Shown: positions 32,513 through 44,708, numbered from the stretch's first letter. The stretch is 64,000 nt of DNA from Xenoacremonium recifei (GCA_012184525.1 WOFQ01000008.1:124001-188000), one strand, 5' to 3'. The notes: generated from the letters alone by a model not told the origin. Translations and numbers: made by a program.

Positions 32513-35500
32513 TCAATGATAGTTCAACTCGAGGTTCGCCTTGAAGTTGCACCGACACCGACACTCCGGCACCGGACACTCGACGTGGCGCGAGAACCAC
32601 TGGCGCGCATGGTCCAGATGCAGCACATGCTCGCAGCGCAAGCAAAACGTCGGGAACCGGCCCGCCATGCGCGTCTCGTCGCGCTGCTCGTGCGGGCGAT
32701 CGCTGCGCGGCACGCCCACGACCTCGAGACACACGACGCAGCGCGGCAAGTGACGGCCGCAGTTTGGGCAGCTGACGCCGGCGTTGACGCTCGTGGCCAG
32801 CAGCGGGTTGCGCGTTTCCAGGGCGGGAGCAGCGGCCGCAGTGGGTGTTTGGCCGTTGGTGAGGCGCGTCTCGGCGTCGCAGAAGACGCAGCGCAGGGCG
32901 ATCTGGCGGGAGGGCGGCGGGAGCTGCGGCGTGCCGTCGCGCTTGGAGCGCTTGGTGCTCTCGACCTCGAACTTGGTGCGCTGGAAGAAGAGCTTGTGGC
33001 GCTGGAGCAGGGCGCGGTAGGCGTTGCGCCAGGCGCGCACGCGGATGTCGTCGATGTAGCGCGGGTAGCCCAGGGAGAGCAGCAGCGTGGCCGACTGCAC
33101 GTCGTGGAACTTCTGGATGTAGCGCGCGAAGATGTCGACCATGGCGTCGGTGATGCCGGTGAGCACGATGCCTTCGATATCGCCCTCGTGCACGGCCTGC
33201 GCGACCTGCTCGTTGAGCCAGCGGGTGAGGTGCTCGTCGCTGAAGTTGCGCACGGCGACGTAGGCGCGGTCGGATAGGGGCAGGGAGGGCTGGTTGGCAA
33301 TGGCAGACCAGTCGCCCGTGGCGATCAGCGACGAGATGGCGCGGAGATAGGGGTCGGTCTTGGATGCCACGGCCTCGTCAAAGTCCAGCTGCTCCTGAGT
33401 GAACTTCTCCTCGTCGTCGCTGCGGCCCATAAGCTGCAAGGCCAATGACACGAAGAGAAGCTCCGGATGCGCGGAGCTCGCCTTCTTGAGGATCTGCGTC
33501 GCCTGTTTCGTGTCGCCGGTGAAGAGAGCGCGAGCTGCTGCCATCGTGTGCACGGTGGTCGGGTACTCAGGATCTGCCTTGCGGTTGCGTCCGTTGGGAT
33601 CATGCTTCTCGGAGTCGCCCCAGCCGCAGATCTCGAGGCAGAGCTGCCGATGATGGGGAAACTCCGTTGCTGCTCCTGTGAACTTTGGCAGATGGTGCTT
33701 CTTGCAGTAGTTGCCGATACATCGCTCCCACGTTGATCGGTCAGGCACGGCTGTCATAGGGGGCAGACGTGAAGATGGATTGCAGCCTAGAGCTCGTCAG
33801 CACGATTTCGCGGGTCGATATTCATGCGTCTGGCTTACCCAAGTCGTTGGTCCATATCGAGTGAACCCCAAGGTAACTCAGGTCCAGGCTGGTCATGACC
33901 ATACCTCCGTCATCCGCGCATATCTCGGCCGCTGCAAACGTGTCAGCATCGAAAAGACTATTTGAAGGCAACGAACACTCACTGGCCACCCAGTCCCATG
34001 CATACTTCACCCACGGGTCGTCTTTTACAATATCCCGGTTTGCCACTGCGTCAAACAGGTACTTCTCCTTTGCCCTCAGCAACATCGTATGGTCGAGGAC
34101 GCATTGTGCCTCCCTCGGAAGTCCCTCTGCTTCTGCCAGAGTTGTCAGGAGAGCGTCGTGGATTTCCCGACATGATCCAAGGCTGTCCGATGCCAACGTC
34201 ATCTGACTGGTCCCCTTCTCTATCAGCTCAATATCACCACTTCGTGGCTTCACACCGTTGGCAGGATTCCTGGTCGTGAGCTCGTCACGAACAAATGTCC
34301 TCAGAGCTCGAATCTTGGAGGCAACGGTGGATGCGTTACGGAAATTGTCGGGTAGATCTGCTGATTTGGCTGTCAAGTTGTCCACCTCCAGCGGGCTTGA
34401 CTTTGGAGATTTGAGAGCATTTTCAATGTTCTTGTTTATGTTGGCTTTTTTAGGGCCAAAGAGAGGAACATCTGACAGTGCTTCTTCGATAAGCAAGGGT
34501 CCTAAAATTTCAGGAGCTTTGGACGGTTCGAACTGCATCATATTATGGTAAGGGGTTCCCTCTTCAAGTCCACGATGAGGCGCCTGCCACGGGACGAGTT
34601 TGAAAACGTGATCTGACGTTCTCGATGGTTGCTCGAGGATCTCGAAGCTTCCATTCGCACGCAGTACAAGCAGTCTCGGACGGAGGACAGGACTCCTCAG
34701 CGTCACCCAGTCAAATGCCACGATGCGGTCGTTCTTCCTTGAGCTGTCGGCGTAGGTAACATCCATCTCGTAGGATTTGGAAACCTGGATCAGCTCAGGG
34801 CTGCTATGATGGGTAGATATTGGCTGAGGGTTCTCCTTGATCGTGTTCAACACCCGCAGCTGGCCAGTCCGTGACAAAACTGCGAGCAAGCCACGATGAT
34901 CACGGCAGTATCTGAGTGAACGTATAAGGGAGTGCTTTCCCTCGGTAAGGAAAGGATCTGAATCAGTCTCAATGACTCGATCGAGCTGTAAAGCACCACC
35001 CCAAGGCAAATCATCTTCATCCACCGCTTTAAGGTAGGAGTGAGATGCCACTGGTCTGGAAGTAGCTCGTCTATCCCAGACCATGACTCCAGGCGTGTCG
35101 AGAGCAGAAGAAGCGAAGTAGTTTTGATCGGCGTAGTCGATACAAAGGTTGTTGTTACATTTTGTTTGGAAGTTAATGACACCACCGGGATCTGTTTACA
35201 TGGTTAGCAAATTCGCCATGCAAAGGACAAGATGAGGTATTACCTCGGAGGTCATGTATCCGTAGGCCCTGACCCTTGATGCCCACCACGAGAGTCTGCG
35301 GGCTATCCTCAAAGAACTTGACACTCGAGACGGACACACTTGGTTCCAAGCGATATTTTGGATCCGATAGGTTCATTCCGTCTGCTGAAAGACCCTTTGA
35401 GTCTTTACCCAGTGAAGACAGGCGGTTGACATCCCACACATGAAGGCACTGATCCATTCGCACACGATCGAGTCCCACAGCGAGGAGTCCTGTCGTATTG

Positions 35501-35823
35501 AACGCTACAGCCTGACATGTTCGCGACATCTTCAGGCCGAGCTCCAGGTAGCCGTTTGAGCCATCGTCAATCCTCAGGAGGTTCACGATGCCAGTTCCAG
35601 TTCCGACAGCCAGAAGTCCGATATTACTCGGGGACCAGTCATAAGTGGTAAGAGGCGGAAAGTCATCGTGTCTAGACAAATGGTTAAAGTCGAAACGGCC
35701 TGCCCGGGCATGGCCTGTCGGCTCATATACTTGAACGACTCTGTGCTGGAGGTTGATGTGGATGAAGTTATCGTAATTCGGGTTGGAGGACCATTTGACA
35801 AGGCCCGGCTCTGGACGGTCCAT
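32513..35823 (-). CDS. SEA4: SEA complex subunit Sea4 (Mio-type WD repeat/RING protein)
   Basis: Four exons on the minus strand: 35244..35823, 33983..35191, 33839..33931 and 32513..33786, 1051 codons. The start is the ATG at 35823 (MDRPEPGLVKWSSNPNYDNF). WD-type repeats fill roughly the first 330 residues (TTYDWSPSNIGLLAVGTGTG, VAFNTTGLLAVGLDR, HVWDVNRLSSL, PGVMVWDRRA). A helical middle follows, ending in WNEQ-like repeats, then a cysteine-rich RING/zinc region: LRCVFCDAETRL, VSCPNCGRHLPRCVVC, FPTFCLRCEHVLHLDH and CPVPECRCRCNF. This architecture is that of Sea4/Mios in the SEACAT/GATOR2 complex, which activates TORC1 at the vacuole. Introns: 35192..35243, 33932..33982 and 33787..33838. The middle one is 51 bases, in frame and without a stop, so it could also be retained. 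Confidence 0.88.
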
Positions 35824-36417
35824 GATGAAGCTATCCTGCTGTCGCAAGGCTTACTTCCCCTATATCTGTTCTTGAGCCGAGTCCAGCTGGGTGCAGCAGG
35901 ACTGAGACGACGAGCTGCAATGCTTCCTGGGAATCTCATTCAGGTAAAAGCTCGGGTGATGATGAGTCTCCAGTCACGAGCGCGTCCAATTGCCGGTCAA
36001 TATCGAAGGCAATGCCGCCCTGAAGCTGCGTTAATTGAATGCGCCGAAGCTGCGTCTCATAGCCGATTCCATCGCTGGACTGGCGTCGATGTTGAATTAG
36101 CGAAGCTCTTATTGGCAATTCAAATTGAAGTGAAGCATGAGATACGACCTGAAGCCATCCATGAGACAGCTCCCTTCCTACCCCATAGTGTTAGTGGCGC
36201 TAGTCCTGATTGGGTCACCGCTGAGGGTCACCGCAAATGGATCCGGCAGAAAGATTTCCAACGGATTCCCCGCCATAATTTTCCAAGCAAAAGTTACATC
36301 TTTAATAGTTTAATGCAGCTTCATTGAGCAAAACTCTTTCACGTTCTTCTCGCCCTGCATAATCCCCGAGCCAATTATTTACTGCTCTTCGCATTCTGAC
36401 TCTCTTTTCGAGAGAAT
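35824..36417. promoter_or_regulatory. divergent promoter region, SEA4 and EFG1
   Basis: 594 bases between the two start codons. On the minus strand an ATG at 35939 would open a frame overlapping the SEA4 start, so transcription probably begins downstream of it or the leader is spliced. Nothing else seen. Confidence 0.4.
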
Positions 36418-37412
36418 ATGGGAGAGAAGCGAGGCTTCTCTCAGGTTGGTTCGCCTGATCCTGACGACGGCTCAGCGGCACCCTTCTCCTACCACCAAGA
36501 GTCCTCATCGATCAAGAAACGAAAATTCAATGGAAAGATCAAGCACCGACCGAGCGAGGGGAGCTCCGAATGGGCCAAAAAGCGATCGCGAAATATCGAG
36601 CGACTGTTGAAGCGGAAACAGGACCTTCCGAGCAATGTCCAAAACGAACTTGAACGAGAACTGGCTGCGCTGAAGTCGAGGGTGTCAGACAAGGCCTTTC
36701 AGAAGAAAAGAAGTGCCATGATCTCAAAATACCACATGGTTCGCTTCTTTGGTATGCCAAGCGTCTCTTTACTGTTTGTGAATCACTCGCTAACGCTTAC
36801 GATGTAGAACGGAAAAAGGCAATGCGCTTAACGAAGCTACTTCGTCGCAAGATCGACAAGGCCGAGTCCCCCGAAGAAATCCAAGAACTTAGAAACAGTC
36901 TTCACGTCGCTGAAGTCGACGAGGCTTATACGCAGCATTTCCCACACATCGAGCCCTACATCAGCCTCTACACAACAAAGGACAAGAACGGCGAGGAACA
37001 GGAAGACGACAAGACGGACGAGGCGAGGATGGCGCTACTCAAGACGCCCAGGCCTCCGATGTGGTCAGAGGTAGAGCAGGCAATGAAGGAAGGGCCCGAT
37101 GCTCTCCGGAAACTGAGAGAGAGACGTCCAATCGACGAGGGGAAGTCGGCGGGCAACAAACGGTTGGAGAAACGGCCGCAGAAATCAAATGCGGTCGGGG
37201 ATGCATCAGGCAACAGTGCGAAGAAGCCGCAGCAGAACACGAATAAGGACAGAAGCGGGCAGAGTAACAAATCGCAGGGCAAGATTATGGGCTTGCCGCC
37301 GGTCCAGCCCGGGATGAATAGGAGGGAACGTCGGCGCCTAATGCACCAGGCCGTGCAGCCAGCCGCGAAGAGCGACGACGACGACAGCGACGAGGGCGGT
37401 TTCTTTGAGTGA
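36418..37412 (+). CDS. EFG1: rRNA processing protein Efg1
   Basis: Two exons: 36418..36751 and 36808..37412, 312 codons. The intron (GTATGC to TAG, CGCTAACGC branch) joins HMVRFFG to ERKKAMRLTKLLRR. The conserved core is KKRSRNIERLLKRKQDLPSN, then ELERELAALKSR and KKRSAMISKYHMVRFFE, with VDEAYTQHFPHIEPYISLY. This is the DUF2361/Efg1 family of nucleolar proteins needed for early cleavage of 18S rRNA precursor. The C-terminus is long, Lys/Arg-rich and ends with an acidic patch (DDDDSDEGGFFE), usual for ribosome-biogenesis factors. It diverges from SEA4 and is followed by the dsRBD gene in the same direction. Confidence 0.9.
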
Positions 37413-38062
37413 AGTTATTGAGGGGATTGTGATTCATTGCACTGCATTGCACAAAGGCGCAGACGGACTCATTGTGTTCATGATGAAGGTACTTTGCTTC
37501 CCTGTCATGGTAGATACTGGTAGTAGCGAAAAGAGGCGCGAGATACCCTTGGTCGACCGGCGAACTTGGTCACTCAGCATGCCATGTACTCCTTCGGACT
37601 TGCAGACGGTGACCCAGCCAAAAACACGATTCTAGCCTATGATATGAGGCAAAGTGACGAGACTATTGTCATGTTGGTCGGCCTCTCGCAAGGCCTGGCC
37701 CCACCGGGCAAGGTTGGAGGGCTGAACAAGAAGCCCAACCACAGCCGCGACCACTTCTCCTCATTCAAGCATTGCTGATTCTCGCAGCCTCGCCTCTGCT
37801 TTCTCCATTTCCAGTACGCGGTTCCTATCAACCATCGTCTTGCCATTCAAGTTTGTTTCATTTTGAGAGGTACTCACAGACAGCCCGAGTGGGCAGTTGC
37901 ACTTGTCTGCCTGACAGAACGCCTTCAACTGCAAGGCGAACAACTTCTACCAAACCAACACACCAGACGGTATATCAAGCACTCATCACTGTATATAAAA
38001 CGTCTTCTAACATCAACGCAATGCAGCTTTCAGGCCCTCGCAGTCTTGAGACCGGAGCCATC
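37413..38062 (+). other. 3' region of EFG1 and leader of the dsRBD gene
   Basis: 650 bases. A likely 5' untranslated intron spans 37970..38032 (GTATAT donor, TTCTAAC branch near 38006, TTTCAG acceptor). It would remove the ATG at 38021, leaving 38063 as the first ATG in the spliced leader. Confidence 0.5.
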
Positions 38063-39238
38063 ATGGCTGCCCAGGTCCCGTGGAATTTGCTCAAATCGTG
38101 GATCGCTTCTCAAGAATACTGGGAAAGACACCACCGGGCTCCCGTCCAACTCACAGCAGCTCAGCAAGCTGCCATCGCGACTCTTCTGGAACCGATTCAG
38201 GAACCGGTTCAGGAACCCGAAGTTGGTGAACGAAACCATGTCGGCGCCCTCTTGGGTTTGTCTCCCGTCAAAGAAAGATCCAAACCCAGAAACTAACTTG
38301 TGCTGCTACCCAGAACATCTCCAAGCAAAAGGCACGCCTACTTCAGCCATGCCAGAGTTCCATTTTCAGCCTTTAGGTGATTTGCATGCTCCTTCTGCAC
38401 CGGAAAAGTGGTCCTGCTTTTGCAAGCTCTCGACTGGCGAGACCTTCCCGCGCGAGGGATATGGACGAACCCCCGGCCAGAGCTTTCCCATATTCGCTGG
38501 AAAGAAAGTATGAAAATACAGAGCCTGAACAAGCAGACAAGGTTCTAACAAGGAGTGCAGAGAGCCAAACAGTACGCAGCCAAGCACGCCTTGGGCTACC
38601 TGATTAACGCACCCCCGAATCACATCCCTGAGTCTGGCGACGCTGCGCCACTTGCATCGCCAGAGATCAATCAAGAACCTCACTCCCCAGAGGCTACGCA
38701 ACAGCCCGCGCAACAGCCCGCTACCGCAGCTCTCCCATCACCTCAGCCTGACCCCTCCCCATTGGAAGAAGACCCCACGGTGTTCATGCAAGTCGCAGCC
38801 CTCGCCCGCAAGCTCGAATACGGACCTATGGAGTACCGCATCGAGACCACCGACCAGCCTGGCTTCTTCGACGCTCGGCCCAAGTTCTCCAACGACGCAC
38901 GCGTGCCAGATGGGCTGGGTGTCGTGCGCGGCGTGTCTGGGAAGCGGCAGGCTAAGAGCGCAGTCGCCAGGGAGGTGCTTGTGTGGCTGCAGGCGCAGAA
39001 ACGGCAGCGGCAGAACTTGACGAAGCAGTTGCTAAGGGGGGCTGGGTCGATGGATGAGGATGAGGACGAGGATGAAGACGAGGATGAAGACGGGGATGAT
39101 GACGATGATTATGACGATGATTATGACGATGATGAGGAGGAGGAGGAGGAGGATGCTAGGGGGGCTAACTTGATGGATACGGATGAGAGTAATTCGGACG
39201 ATGATGACGATCTGGACAATCAGGGGGCACCGACGTAG
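38063..39238 (+). CDS. protein with two double-stranded RNA-binding domains and an acidic tail
   Basis: Three exons: 38063..38255, 38314..38507 and 38561..39238, 354 codons. Both introns have CTAAC branch sites. The junctions read VGALL-EHLQAKG and FAGKK-RAKQYAAKHALGYL. The first dsRBD lies at about 95-145 (WSCFCKLSTGETFPREGYGR then QSFPIFAGKKRAKQYAAKHA), including the C-terminal lysine/alanine helix of the fold. A second, more divergent one is at about 200-275 (FMQVAALARKLEYGPMEYRI to GKRQAKSAVAREVLVWLQ). Between them is a Pro/Gln linker. The tail is almost pure Asp/Glu (about 300-354). No RNase III, helicase or deaminase domain is present, so an accessory RNA-binding role is likely; partner unknown. 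If the leader intron is not used, the start moves to 38021 with 14 more residues. Confidence 0.78.
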
Positions 39239-39377
39239 GAAGTTCATGAGAGTGTGTAATGATTCATGACTCGTTCGTTTAAGAGTAGTATTTGATTTTA
39301 GGGATTCAGTTCAATATACCACCACATCGTGCCCTCTTTCAAGTCACTCACTCGTTCACGCAAGAAAAGGGGCTCCC

Positions 39378-40372
39378 TCACGACGAACCTCCTCCCCGTC
39401 GTCCTCGACCACCTCCCCCCCTCGACCCCTTTCCCATCGGCACTCTCCCCTTGATCCCTGCCGGAAGATCCGCCACCCACTCCCCATCCCGCCACAACAC
39501 CCCAACATCGACCTTCCGCCCCGTCACCAACTTAAAGAACCGCGAACTCACGAGTCCCTCCGCATCACCCTCACTCAACACCACGCCATTCTCACTCCGC
39601 CACCACTTCACGCCCTCCGCCAAACTCGCCGCCACATCAATCTCAATCACCAGCTCCGCATCGCCCCGCATGCCGCTCACCACGCCCTCCTCCGGCGTGC
39701 CCGTCGAGCAGTGCACGTGGTTGCGCCCCATGGGCTTCAGCCCGCCTGCCGCGACGATCTGCGGCCAGAAGCAGAAGAATGTGCCGTGTAGAACACGCGG
39801 GGGCACATCTTCCGGCGTGATCGGCACGAGCAGGGCCGCCGAGTCGACTTTGATGGAGTGGCCTTGGTTGGCGCGGATGAGGAAGGCGGCGGGGGAGGTG
39901 TCGGGCATGGTGAATGAGGGGTTGGGCTTGAGAGTGAAGCGCTGCTTGTCGTTGGAGGCGACGATGGCAGTGATGTCGTCGAGGGTGACGTTGAGGGAGC
40001 GCAGGGGCTGCCAGTTCAACTGGTGGTGGACGTTAGTATATGTAACTCATAGTAAGCGACGGTATCTCATCGCGAGACGGCAGGGTCTCATAGGCACATG
40101 TTCTCTGCATAGAATCAACCACTTACCACTTCATCCAGCGCTGCGAAGCCCTCGCCATCTAGCCGAATCCCAGCATTCTCTGCTTGATGCCGCAACAGCC
40201 TCGACAAAGCCTTTGACACCTGCACTTCTCGTCCCTGGCCACGCGATCTACCGCCACCACCCCGACCTCCTCTTCGACCTCCCGAAGAGCCTCTCTCGAC
40301 TTTATCGAGCACCTTTTCTTCAAGATCCAAGCGAGCCATGCTGGCTGATTCGCCGTCTAGGCTGTCCGCCAT
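39378..40372 (-). CDS. TPT1: tRNA 2'-phosphotransferase
   Basis: Two exons on the minus strand: 40127..40372 and 39378..40019, 295 codons. Start MADSLDGESASMARLD at 40372. The intron 40020..40126 (GTAAGT to CAG) joins FAALDEVV to LNWQPLRSL. The family core is visible: SKALSRLLRHQAENAGIRLD (about 53-72), VASNDKQRFTLKP, LIRANQGHSIKVD, LHGTFFCFWPQIVAAGGLKP and GRNHVHCSTG. Conserved Arg and His residues of the KptA/Tpt1 fold, which bind NAD and the 2'-phosphate, are present. The enzyme removes the splice-junction 2'-phosphate left by fungal tRNA ligase (family knowledge). Unusual are Gly/Arg-rich arms at both ends, about 27-48 and the last 20 residues. Confidence 0.9.
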
Positions 40373-41147
40373 GATTGTAGGAAACTGCCTGGTAATGGTG
40401 GGTCTTTGATGCCTGGGTGAAGATTTGATCTTCTTCCGGTAGGACCTTAAGTTATACACGGAGTGCTGGAAGTGAGAGATAATTTGGGGTCTTCTGGTTG
40501 TGACCAAGGTCGAAGGTCGTTGAAAAACGGCTTTTATATATGGGATGGGTTGCATGGAAGGAATCTCAGTGTGAAGTTCCCTAGAAAGGAAAAATGCCTT
40601 GCCGCAGTTAGCCTATGTATGAGTGGCTACACCCTTTCGGCCTGACTCAGCGTCCAAACTCATCACCCTTCATCTCATGTTACAATTCACGTAGCATTTC
40701 ACCAACACAGAGGAGAGCTTTGAAGGGTAGCCAAGAAAAGAATTCGCTTCCGCTTGATGCGGCCATATCATACATTAATCTTATTGCCAGTTACCCATGC
40801 CCTATATAACGACTCGTTTCTGCTACTGGCTGTCCAACGATTTGTTTTTTATTTGGTTTCCCCTTTGCAAGTCCGTAAGGTATGGAATGTGATGTGTTGC
40901 AAAAACCAGTACATATGTGCTTTGTCTGTTGGCCAAGCCATGAATGTATACACAGTGTGAAACAGCAGCCGCATCATGTCGAGTCAACTGTTCGTCGTGA
41001 ATCATCAAGCCGATTAAGCTTTGAAAGAAGAGGAAAAAGAAAAGAGGATGTCCTCCTGTCGGCAAATCAAAAAACAGCCACGCCCGCGTAAGAAGCATAA
41101 GGTGTATAGTAGTACATTCATCAAGTCGATGTAAATCGTCAAAAGCG
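40373..41147. other. TPT1 promoter side and 3' region of the next gene
   Basis: 775 AT-richer bases with no convincing coding sequence. A purine-rich run lies at about 41020-41050. Confidence 0.4.
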
Positions 41148-44100
41148 TCAGCGGTAGACGCCAGAAGTTGCTGAAGGAGGTGCCGCCGGAATGCCGCTGT
41201 CTCGAGGGACTCGTCTTATACTAGTGTTTCGGCCGAGCAACATCGTCTGACCAAGCGACATGTGTCGTTGGCCGCGATCCTCGGCAAGTTTGTCGGCAAC
41301 GCTGTTGCCATCACGGTCAGGTGTTGACCTCTCCAAATACCTCCGCGGCGGCGTCACATTTGAAGCAAGAGGTGTTGTCAGTCGCGAGGAGCTCAGACTG
41401 GACGAGACAAACCGCCGTCGCGGCAAGGCTGAAGACACAGCAGGTTCAATGACGGGGGGTGGCGGCGGTGCGGCTGCGGCTTGTTCATGCGCCACAGCTC
41501 GAGCAGTACTCAACTCCGTATGAGCTCTTGAGGGAGCTCGGAACCGGCTTTCATCATCCTCTGATCCCACCGTTCCGCGACGGTTGCGGACTAGCAGAGA
41601 CGTCTTTCGGCCCTCATCCGGCTCCTCTGTTCCAGCACGTCTGGATCTTAGTAGCAAAGTAGATTTCCGCCCGTCTTCCGGTTCCTCGGTACCAGCCCGA
41701 CGGCTCCGTGCCACTAAGAGGGAGGATCTCCGGTGCGCGGTGGGCTCCAGAGGTGTCGATGGTGTCGAGGTTGTAACGCGTGATGTTGGTAGCGTGCTGC
41801 TAGTCATCAGATTGATCCGTCTCTCCTCAAACTTCGAAATGGCCCTGGGACTAGTATTCGACCGTGCCAAAGTCATGTTGGGCTCCGCTACATTACTAGG
41901 CCTCCGTTGAGAGGCCAAGTTGGTAAAAGTTTTGTTGATAGTTGGTGTGGTAGGCACTTCGGTTGGTTCTGGGACAACCTGTGTTTGCTTTGCTGGGACC
42001 ACAGCGCGTGCCTGGTTGGCGTCTTCCCCAAGAGCAAGACATAGCTCGGTGAGACTGCGGCAAACACTATCTGCCTTTCGCCGAAGTTGGCGATCTGTAA
42101 TGGTGGTTCCGGATCCGATAGTGCTCGCTCCGCTGGATATCGGTCCGGGTTGGCCAGGCACGCCCATCATTGCAGACAGTGCTATAGCGTCGTGCGCGGC
42201 AGACTCAAGAGCCCTGTATACCTCGGGGTCGAGAAGCACCTTGGATTTTGCAAGGGCAGAATGAAGGATGGGATGCGCCTCACGCTGGGCCGAGGTGGCG
42301 CTACCAGCCTCTGTAGGCGGCGCGCCTGCAGCTGCAGCCGTAGCCGCACCCGTGTTGACTTCCAAGCCCGTGCGGCCGCCCGGTCGTTTTGGAGACGAAG
42401 ACACCGTTGTCACAGTCGTAGTCGCCGTCGGGGGTCTCTCGTCCGAAATTCGAGACATGGCAGCGCCAGAGGTCGAGGGTAACTTACCCGTCAGTTCGAG
42501 GCGGTGGATCCGAGACTTGAGGTCATCCAGCTCATCCCAAACTGTGGAAGGGGCTGTTGTGGAAGCAGTCGATTCTGTTCCTTCGAGCCCGTGGCCGCCT
42601 TCCGCACCCTGGTGTCGGTGAAAGTCGAATGATCGAACCAGGGGAGAAGAGTTGTATGCCTTAGAATGGCCGTGTCCAAGAGTGGAAGCCTTGTATGTCG
42701 AAGATCGTGTTGGGGGCGTGCTGTTGTCTGTGATCGAGCCCCGTCTGCGGCCGTAAGGAGAGCTACCAGAGTCGGGATCTTGGAATGCCGTTGAGCGTGG
42801 TGTCAACGGCGAGGGTCGTAGTCCCGTAGTTCGTGTGCGGTTCAAATCCTCGCCGGGATGGACCGATGCTGCCTTTTCTCGTGCCAATGCACGGTAGGTA
42901 GAGTACCGTGATACTTCGCTGGCCCTATCATCGTCATACTTCCTCGAGCGAGACGCGGACGACTCCTGGTCGGACAGTCGACGAGGAATGCGAGGAGGGG
43001 AGGTTGGCTTATATGTCGGTACCGTTGATGACAGCGGTCTCCGGTGGGATGAGCGCACCCGTGACTGTCGCTCCATTAGTACAGGTTTGATGATTGTAGT
43101 GATACTTTTGACAGCAGTGGGAAAGTGAAGACGGGAGGCACCAGGGTCAGGGTTGAGCATGTGGAGTCCCACGTATCAACGCATTGTTCGCGGATAGAGG
43201 GTATGCTGCCGGGGTAGGGTTTCTGCCAGCACATGGGCCTGAGACAGCACCCAAGACAAGGTGGCATTGGACAGGGAGGAAAGAGCAAGACTCACCACAA
43301 CGCTCTGGGTCTCATCGGGCAGGGGTTCATCGGGTTGTCGTCGCAACGGCTCCTCCCGGGCGATCCTCAAAAAGACGTCGCCGGTATCCTCACCGTCGAA
43401 GGCATCGTGGCGAGCCGACAAGGGCGGCGACGTCATGTGCATGAAGTCTTGGTCGGGTCGGCCCTCAAGGGCGCGAAGCGTGCGGTCGTGGTTGGAGTCG
43501 GGGAGATCATCCCCCATGTCGAGGAATCGGGATCTCGAATTCATGTCGAGGGTCAGGCTCTTGCGCGAGCCAGAGGATCGGAAGCCTCGAATTGGTGGGA
43601 CGCGAACGGGTGTTGACGTGTTCGACTGGGCGTTGGCGTTGAGTGGTGGTCGGTAGGAGACGGGGGGTCGATGCGATGCGGATGTGCGTCTCTCATCGGT
43701 AGGGCTCGAGTTGGAGAGGGCCTTTGGTAACATCAACTCGCGCTGGCCCGGGGGGGAATCCTTGGTGCTCGAGGATTGTGACTCGACGGCAGAGGCTTGG
43801 GACTGGGACTGGGCGGCCTCGATGGCCTCGACGGCATGCAGCCGCTCTCGGGTCAGGGTAGGAGGCGGACCAGTAGACGACGAGGCACCCGCAGCAGCAT
43901 TCGACCTGCGGGAGACCAGGGATCGTCGAGTCCGGGTCCTGACGGCAGTGGACGAGGGTTGCGGGGGTTGCGCGCCGACTCCTCCTCCGGCGGCGGCGGC
44001 GTCGACGATGATGGTAGGCTGCGTGTCGGGATAGGATGCGGGACGTCGGGTCTGCGATGCTGGGACGTCGACGGGGATTGGCGACGTGGGCGCAGGCTGC

Positions 44101-44708
44101 AGAGTGGAAGCCCGTGAGCGCGCGGGCGGCGAGAAGGGCGGCGACGACGATGGCGAGGCGGCAGCGACTGCGACTGCGGTGACGGGTGGCGGGGCGGCGC
44201 TTGTTGATGTCAGAGCTGCAGGCGGTGATGCATGTTTTTCGCTGCCGCGATGAGTTGGCGACGGAGCCTGAGGGTTTTGGCTCGTCGCTGGGGCCGGATC
44301 TGGGAGGGCGACGGGGTCTGGATCTGCTGATGGGGAGCCACCAGCCGGGGCCGGATTGGGCGAGGAGGCGACGGGGCCCGTGTCGGAGTGCTGTTGCTGC
44401 TGTTGTTGCTGCTGCTGCTGCTGGTGCGCTAGCGACTGATGCGCCAGTTGCGGCGGGCTGATGGTTGGGCTCTTGAGGTCGGCAAAGCGAAAGGCCGGCA
44501 GCTTGGACGAGTTGTGGTTCTGGCGATGCGAGTGTAGAGTCTGCGAGGGCGGCGAGTTGGGCGGTTGCTGCTGCTGTTGTTGCGGCTTCTGCTGCTGTAA
44601 TAACTCAGCGGCTCCGGGGGCTTGCCGCTGCTGGTCCAGCGGGCCCGCCGCACTGAAACTGCCCATGCCCACCGCCGCCATGGGCTGCTGCACACTGGCC
44701 GCGCTCAT
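41148..44708 (-). CDS. large Ser/Pro/Thr-rich low-complexity protein
   Basis: Two exons on the minus strand: 43296..44708 and 41148..43064, 1109 codons. The intron 43065..43295 (GTGAGT to CAG) has a perfect TACTAA branch and joins DETQSVV to SRVRSSHRRP. The start MSAASVQQPMAAVGMG is at 44708. The N-terminal half has Gln runs (13 Gln near residue 100) and Pro/Ser/Ala stretches. The second half contains WDELDDLKSRIHRLELTGKL, probably a short coiled coil, then a region with conserved helices (LDPEVYRALESAAHDAIALS, DRQLRRKADSVCRSLTELCL) and a threefold repeat at 41550-41733. Orthologues in related fungi are, as I recall, labelled LPXTG anchor proteins because of LPSTSG after the coiled coil; fungi lack sortase, so that name is misleading. 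There is no signal peptide. Function unknown, probably cytoplasmic or cortical. Confidence 0.78.
41550..41733 (-). repeat. threefold tandem repeat within coding sequence
   Basis: About 60-base units encode LLVARSRRAGTEEPEDGRK, then LLLRSRRAGTEEPDEGRK, then a diverged LLVRNRRGTVGSEDDE. The DNA of the first two units is also similar. Confidence 0.85.

Noticed and set aside
32516..33277. 253-codon open frame on the plus strand
   Set aside because: Antisense to the conserved RING end of SEA4 in GC-rich sequence; a shadow frame.
42451..42492. LPSTSG read as a sortase anchor motif
   Set aside because: Internal, without signal peptide or trailing membrane helix, and fungi have no sortase.
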